Assembly (NCBI GenBank): GCA_937974465.1
Contig: CALJWY010000254.1
Coordinates: 1 to 16,673, forward strand
Reading direction: 5' to 3'
From: an uncultured Lysobacterales bacterium
GTDB taxonomy: Bacteria; Pseudomonadota; Gammaproteobacteria; Xanthomonadales; SZUA-36
DNA: 16,673 bases
Part shown: in pieces, positions 14,260-16,673 of the stretch
Position numbering within the stretch: the stretch's first letter is position 1
How the letters are laid out: each line of letters starts with the position of its first letter
Notes under the pieces: model-generated
The model's input: the letters and a program-made list of their open reading frames with translations, nothing else
The model's database searches: none
Told to the model about the DNA's origin: nothing
Position numbers and translations under genes: made by a program

Positions 14260-15304
14260 ACCAGCGAACACCCTCGTCATCAGTATCAATATTGAATTCA
14301 CCTTCATACAACAGGTAGTTCAGATGCGCGATGGCCTCGCCTGTTGCCATGATCAGGTTGCCATCTGAAATTTTGCTTTTGAACAAGGCGGGGAAAACAT
14401 CTAATGCCCGTTTGGGTTCCCGGCATAAAATTCGCAATTGATCCAGTCCTGTCTGGTGTTCTTCAATCAGTGCATCCAGGCGGACATGGATACCCCGGAA
14501 AGGTTTGCCATGTGAAGGCAGTACCAGTACATCGTCGGGCAACAGGGTTTTCAAACGATGTAATGACTTGAACCAGCCGGCCAGCGGATTGGCAACAGGT
14601 TCAGTCGGGAACACACTGACATTGGGTGATATGGTCGGCAGAATCTGGTCACCGGCGATCAGGACATTGAGCTCCGGACAATACAGGCAAGCGTGTTCGG
14701 GAGAATGCCCCCTGCCGATGATCACCTGCCACTCGAAGTCGCCAATATGCAGGCTTCGGTCTTCGTGCAAACGCCGGTAAGATTGCGGCAGTTGTGAAAC
14801 GACGCGACCAAAGGAGCCAAACATCGCAATATAACGCTCCATCTGTGCCTCGGAAAAACCTGCAGCCCGGTAAAAACGCCTACCCTCCTCGGGTGCCGGC
14901 AGACCGGTATCCGCCACCAGGATACGACACAGCAGGTATTCATCCCGGGGCATGTACAGATCGACATTGAATCGCTCACATAACCAGCCCGCGCAGCCCA
15001 CATGATCGGGGTGCAGGTGGGTCACCAACACCCGGGAAATGCTGTCAAGACCGGGCTCAGATGAAAAGATGCTATCCCATGCCTCCCGCGTAGTGCGGGT
15101 ACCCAGGCCGGTATCAACCATCGCCCGGCCATCGCCGTCTTCCAGCAACCAGGTATTGATGTGCGACAACATAAATGGAAGCGGCAGGCGTACCCACTTA
15201 ACACCTGGAAGGATGTCGACGACCTCGCCGACTGCCGGTTGAAAATCATATTCGTATTGAATTGAATCGCCCAACTCTGTCACCAGTTTTTGTGCCCATA
15301 CCAC
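14246..15304 (-). CDS. Metallo-beta-lactamase-fold hydrolase
   Basis: A cytoplasmic MBL-fold enzyme of 352 residues with a complete dinuclear metal set: H96-x-H98-x-D100-H101 (THLHPDHVG), H200 (GRGHSPEH), D219 (AGDQIL) and H265 (LPSHGKPF). The layout with a winged-helix-like C-terminal region (after about 275) resembles LACTB2/glyoxalase II-like hydrolases rather than drug-degrading lactamases. The substrate is unknown; thioesters or RNA are possible in this group. The GTG start at 15304 lacks a clear Shine-Dalgarno, and a start a few codons later (GTG, codon 8) cannot be excluded. It is divergent from ppdK, so the 113-nt gap may carry control elements for both. Confidence 0.85.
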   Translation of the reverse strand: MVWAQKLVTELGDSIQYEYDFQPAVGEVVDILPGVKWVRLPLPFMLSHINTWLLEDGDGRAMVDTGLGTRTTREAWDSIFSSEPGLDSISRVLVTHLHPDHVGCAGWLCERFNVDLYMPRDEYLLCRILVADTGLPAPEEGRRFYRAAGFSEAQMERYIAMFGSFGRVVSQLPQSYRRLHEDRSLHIGDFEWQVIIGRGHSPEHACLYCPELNVLIAGDQILPTISPNVSVFPTEPVANPLAGWFKSLHRLKTLLPDDVLVLPSHGKPFRGIHVRLDALIEEHQTGLDQLRILCREPKRALDVFPALFKSKISDGNLIMATGEAIAHLNYLLYEGEFNIDTDDEGVRWYQAR

Positions 15305-15321
15305 AGTAGATTCGATTGTAA

Positions 15322-15363
15322 CTGACTTAAATCACGACGACTGATTTCCGTTTAAAATATTAT
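15322..15363 (+). promoter_or_regulatory. Candidate FNR-type promoter of ppdK
   Basis: CTGAC-TTAA-ATCAC (15322-15335) matches TTGAT-N4-ATCAA at 7 of 10 positions and is centred at 15328.5. TATTAT (15358-15363, 5 of 6) lies exactly where a class II activator at -41.5 would need the -10 element, giving +1 at 15370 and a 48-nt leader. An alternative -10 is TATACT (15396-15401). Alone the site is weak; it is listed because the same geometry occurs upstream of hoxF. Confidence 0.35.
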
Positions 15364-15417
15364 TTCCAGATAACTTTAATTAACCTTATTATCCATATAC
15401 TTATTCGGAGTTTTGTA

Positions 15418-16673
15418 ATGACAGACCAGAACGATGGCCGCAAATACGTATACCTATTTGGAGAAATGGACGAATTAATGGCCCGTTTCGACAATGACTG
15501 GGAATCTATTCGCAGCCTGCTAGGCGGCAAAGGCGCCAACCTACTCGATGCCACAAAGCAGGAAATCCCTGTACCACCAGGTTTTACCGTAACCACGCAG
15601 GGGTGTAATGACTACCTGGCTGCCGGCGAATCGTTCCCGGATGGGTTATGGGATCAGGCACTGACCGCGGTTAAAGACCTGGAAGTAGCCACCGGCAAGA
15701 AGTTCGGCGACCCGCAGAACCCCTTATTGTTGTCCTGTCGCTCTGGCGCCAAGTTTTCCATGCCCGGCATGATGGATACCATCCTGAACATCGGCATGAA
15801 CGATGAAACTGCGGAAAAACTGGCTGTATTGAGTGCTAGCCCCCGCTTTGCTTATGACCTGTACCGTCGCCTGGTTCAGATGTTCGGTGGTGTGGTGATG
15901 GGTGTACCCGACGAGGACTTTGAAGAAGTTATTACCGCACAACGACAGGCGTCCGGCGTCAAGATGGATGCTGAGCTGGATGCGGATGCATGGAAATCTG
16001 TCACCGCAAAATTCAAAGAAATCATCCTCGAGCACACTGGCCGGGAATTCCCGACTGACCCCTACGAGCAACTGCAACTGGCCACCGAAGCCGTGTTCAA
16101 ATCCTGGAATGGCAAACGCGCAATCGATTACCGTAATGCCGCTGGCATCCGACATGATCTCGGTACTGCGGTGAATATCCAGACCATGGTATTCGGCAAC
16201 ATCGGCGAAGATTGTGCCACGGGTGTGTTTATGTCACGCAACGCCACCACCGGTGAACCTCAACTTGAAGGCGACTACCTGATAAATGCCCAGGGTGAAG
16301 ATGTTGTCGCCGGCACCCGGGCAACCCTGCCGATCAAGCAACTGGGCAATGACATGCCAGAGAATTTCGCCGAGTTGAAAGCCATCGCCAAACGCCTTGA
16401 AGACCACCACCGCAATATGCAGGACATGGAGTTCACCATTGAACAGGGCAAACTCTGGATGCTGCAGACCCGTGACGGCAAACGCACGGCACAGGCCGAG
16501 GTTCGTATTGCAGTAGATATGGTCGAGGAAGGCCTTATCTCCAGGGAAGAGGCTGTATTACGCGTCAAACCCGACCAGATAGATTTTTTCCTGCATCCAC
16601 AGCTCGATGCTGAGGCGCTAAAGGATGTTAAACCGATTGTAAAGGGTCTGAATGTTTCCCCGGGCGCCGCAGT
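15418..16673 (+). CDS. ppdK: Pyruvate, phosphate dikinase (N-terminal part, runs off the window)
   Basis: PPDK interconverts PEP + AMP + PPi and pyruvate + ATP + Pi and can serve gluconeogenesis or PPi-dependent glycolysis. The 418 codons present cover the ATP-grasp nucleotide-binding domain and the start of the linker to the phosphohistidine domain. Visible motifs are LLGGKGANL, PVPPGFTVTT, SCRSGAKFSMPGMMDTILN, LINAQGEDVVAGTR, MQDMEFTIEQGKLWMLQTR and GLNVSPGAA just before the window end. The catalytic histidine and PEP domain lie beyond it. The usual SGTGVAFTRNP loop reads CATGVFMSRNA here, a noticeable departure. The ATG follows GGAG (15407-15410) with 7-nt spacing. No frameshift was seen in the part present. 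Confidence 0.94.
   Translation, partial: MTDQNDGRKYVYLFGEMDELMARFDNDWESIRSLLGGKGANLLDATKQEIPVPPGFTVTTQGCNDYLAAGESFPDGLWDQALTAVKDLEVATGKKFGDPQNPLLLSCRSGAKFSMPGMMDTILNIGMNDETAEKLAVLSASPRFAYDLYRRLVQMFGGVVMGVPDEDFEEVITAQRQASGVKMDAELDADAWKSVTAKFKEIILEHTGREFPTDPYEQLQLATEAVFKSWNGKRAIDYRNAAGIRHDLGTAVNIQTMVFGNIGEDCATGVFMSRNATTGEPQLEGDYLINAQGEDVVAGTRATLPIKQLGNDMPENFAELKAIAKRLEDHHRNMQDMEFTIEQGKLWMLQTRDGKRTAQAEVRIAVDMVEEGLISREEAVLRVKPDQIDFFLHPQLDAEALKDVKPIVKGLNVSPGAA

Noticed and set aside
1..16673. tRNA, rRNA, CRISPR arrays, insertion sequences, toxin-antitoxin or phage genes
   Set aside because: None was found by eye: no tandem repeat-spacer pattern, no transposase or integrase motifs, and no cloverleaf candidates in the gaps.

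Overview
The window looks like a chromosomal segment of a Gram-negative proteobacterium, most likely a gammaproteobacterium of moderate GC content. The clues are a Kdo2-lipid A type acyltransferase, ArfB, O-succinylhomoserine sulfhydrylase (MetZ) and a Cupriavidus-style NAD-reducing [NiFe]-hydrogenase. Nothing marks it as phage or plasmid: I saw no tRNA, rRNA, IS element, integrase or CRISPR array. The genus cannot be named from the sequence alone.

Layout. 1-269: upstream region of the hydrogenase operon, with a candidate FNR-type promoter. 270-5402 (+): hoxF-hoxU-hoxY-hoxH-hoxW, a compact, translationally coupled operon for a bidirectional group 3d hydrogenase and its large-subunit endopeptidase. 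No hoxE or hyp genes are in view. 5555-5968 (+): arfB, ribosome rescue. 6150-8755 (+): an LpxL-like acyltransferase that resembles the Bacteroidota type, then an MscS-family channel with a signal peptide and a long periplasmic domain. 8868-10307 (-): pyruvate kinase, with a good intrinsic terminator. 10466-11647 (+): metZ, divergent from pyruvate kinase and with a sigma70-like promoter. 11849-12598 (-): a hemerythrin protein and a small YkoF/thiamine-binding-fold protein. 12699-14230 (+): divergent from these, a DUF2249 protein overlapping a polytopic NnrS/heme-copper-like membrane protein. 14246-15304 (-): a metallo-beta-lactamase-fold hydrolase. 15418-window end (+): the N-terminal two fifths or so of pyruvate, phosphate dikinase.

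How the genes fit together. Hox couples H2 to NAD(H). Pyruvate kinase and PPDK sit on opposite sides of the PEP-pyruvate node. The hemerythrin/DUF2249/NnrS-like block is of the kind linked to nitric oxide or low-oxygen physiology. Two FNR-like sites, upstream of hoxF and of ppdK, each lie at exactly the class II distance (-41.5) from a plausible -10 element. This suggests, but does not prove, shared oxygen control. The observations most worth following are these paired sites, the hemerythrin/YkoF/DUF2249/membrane-protein block, the possibly transferred LpxL, and the incomplete cysteine set in the NuoE-like domain of HoxF.
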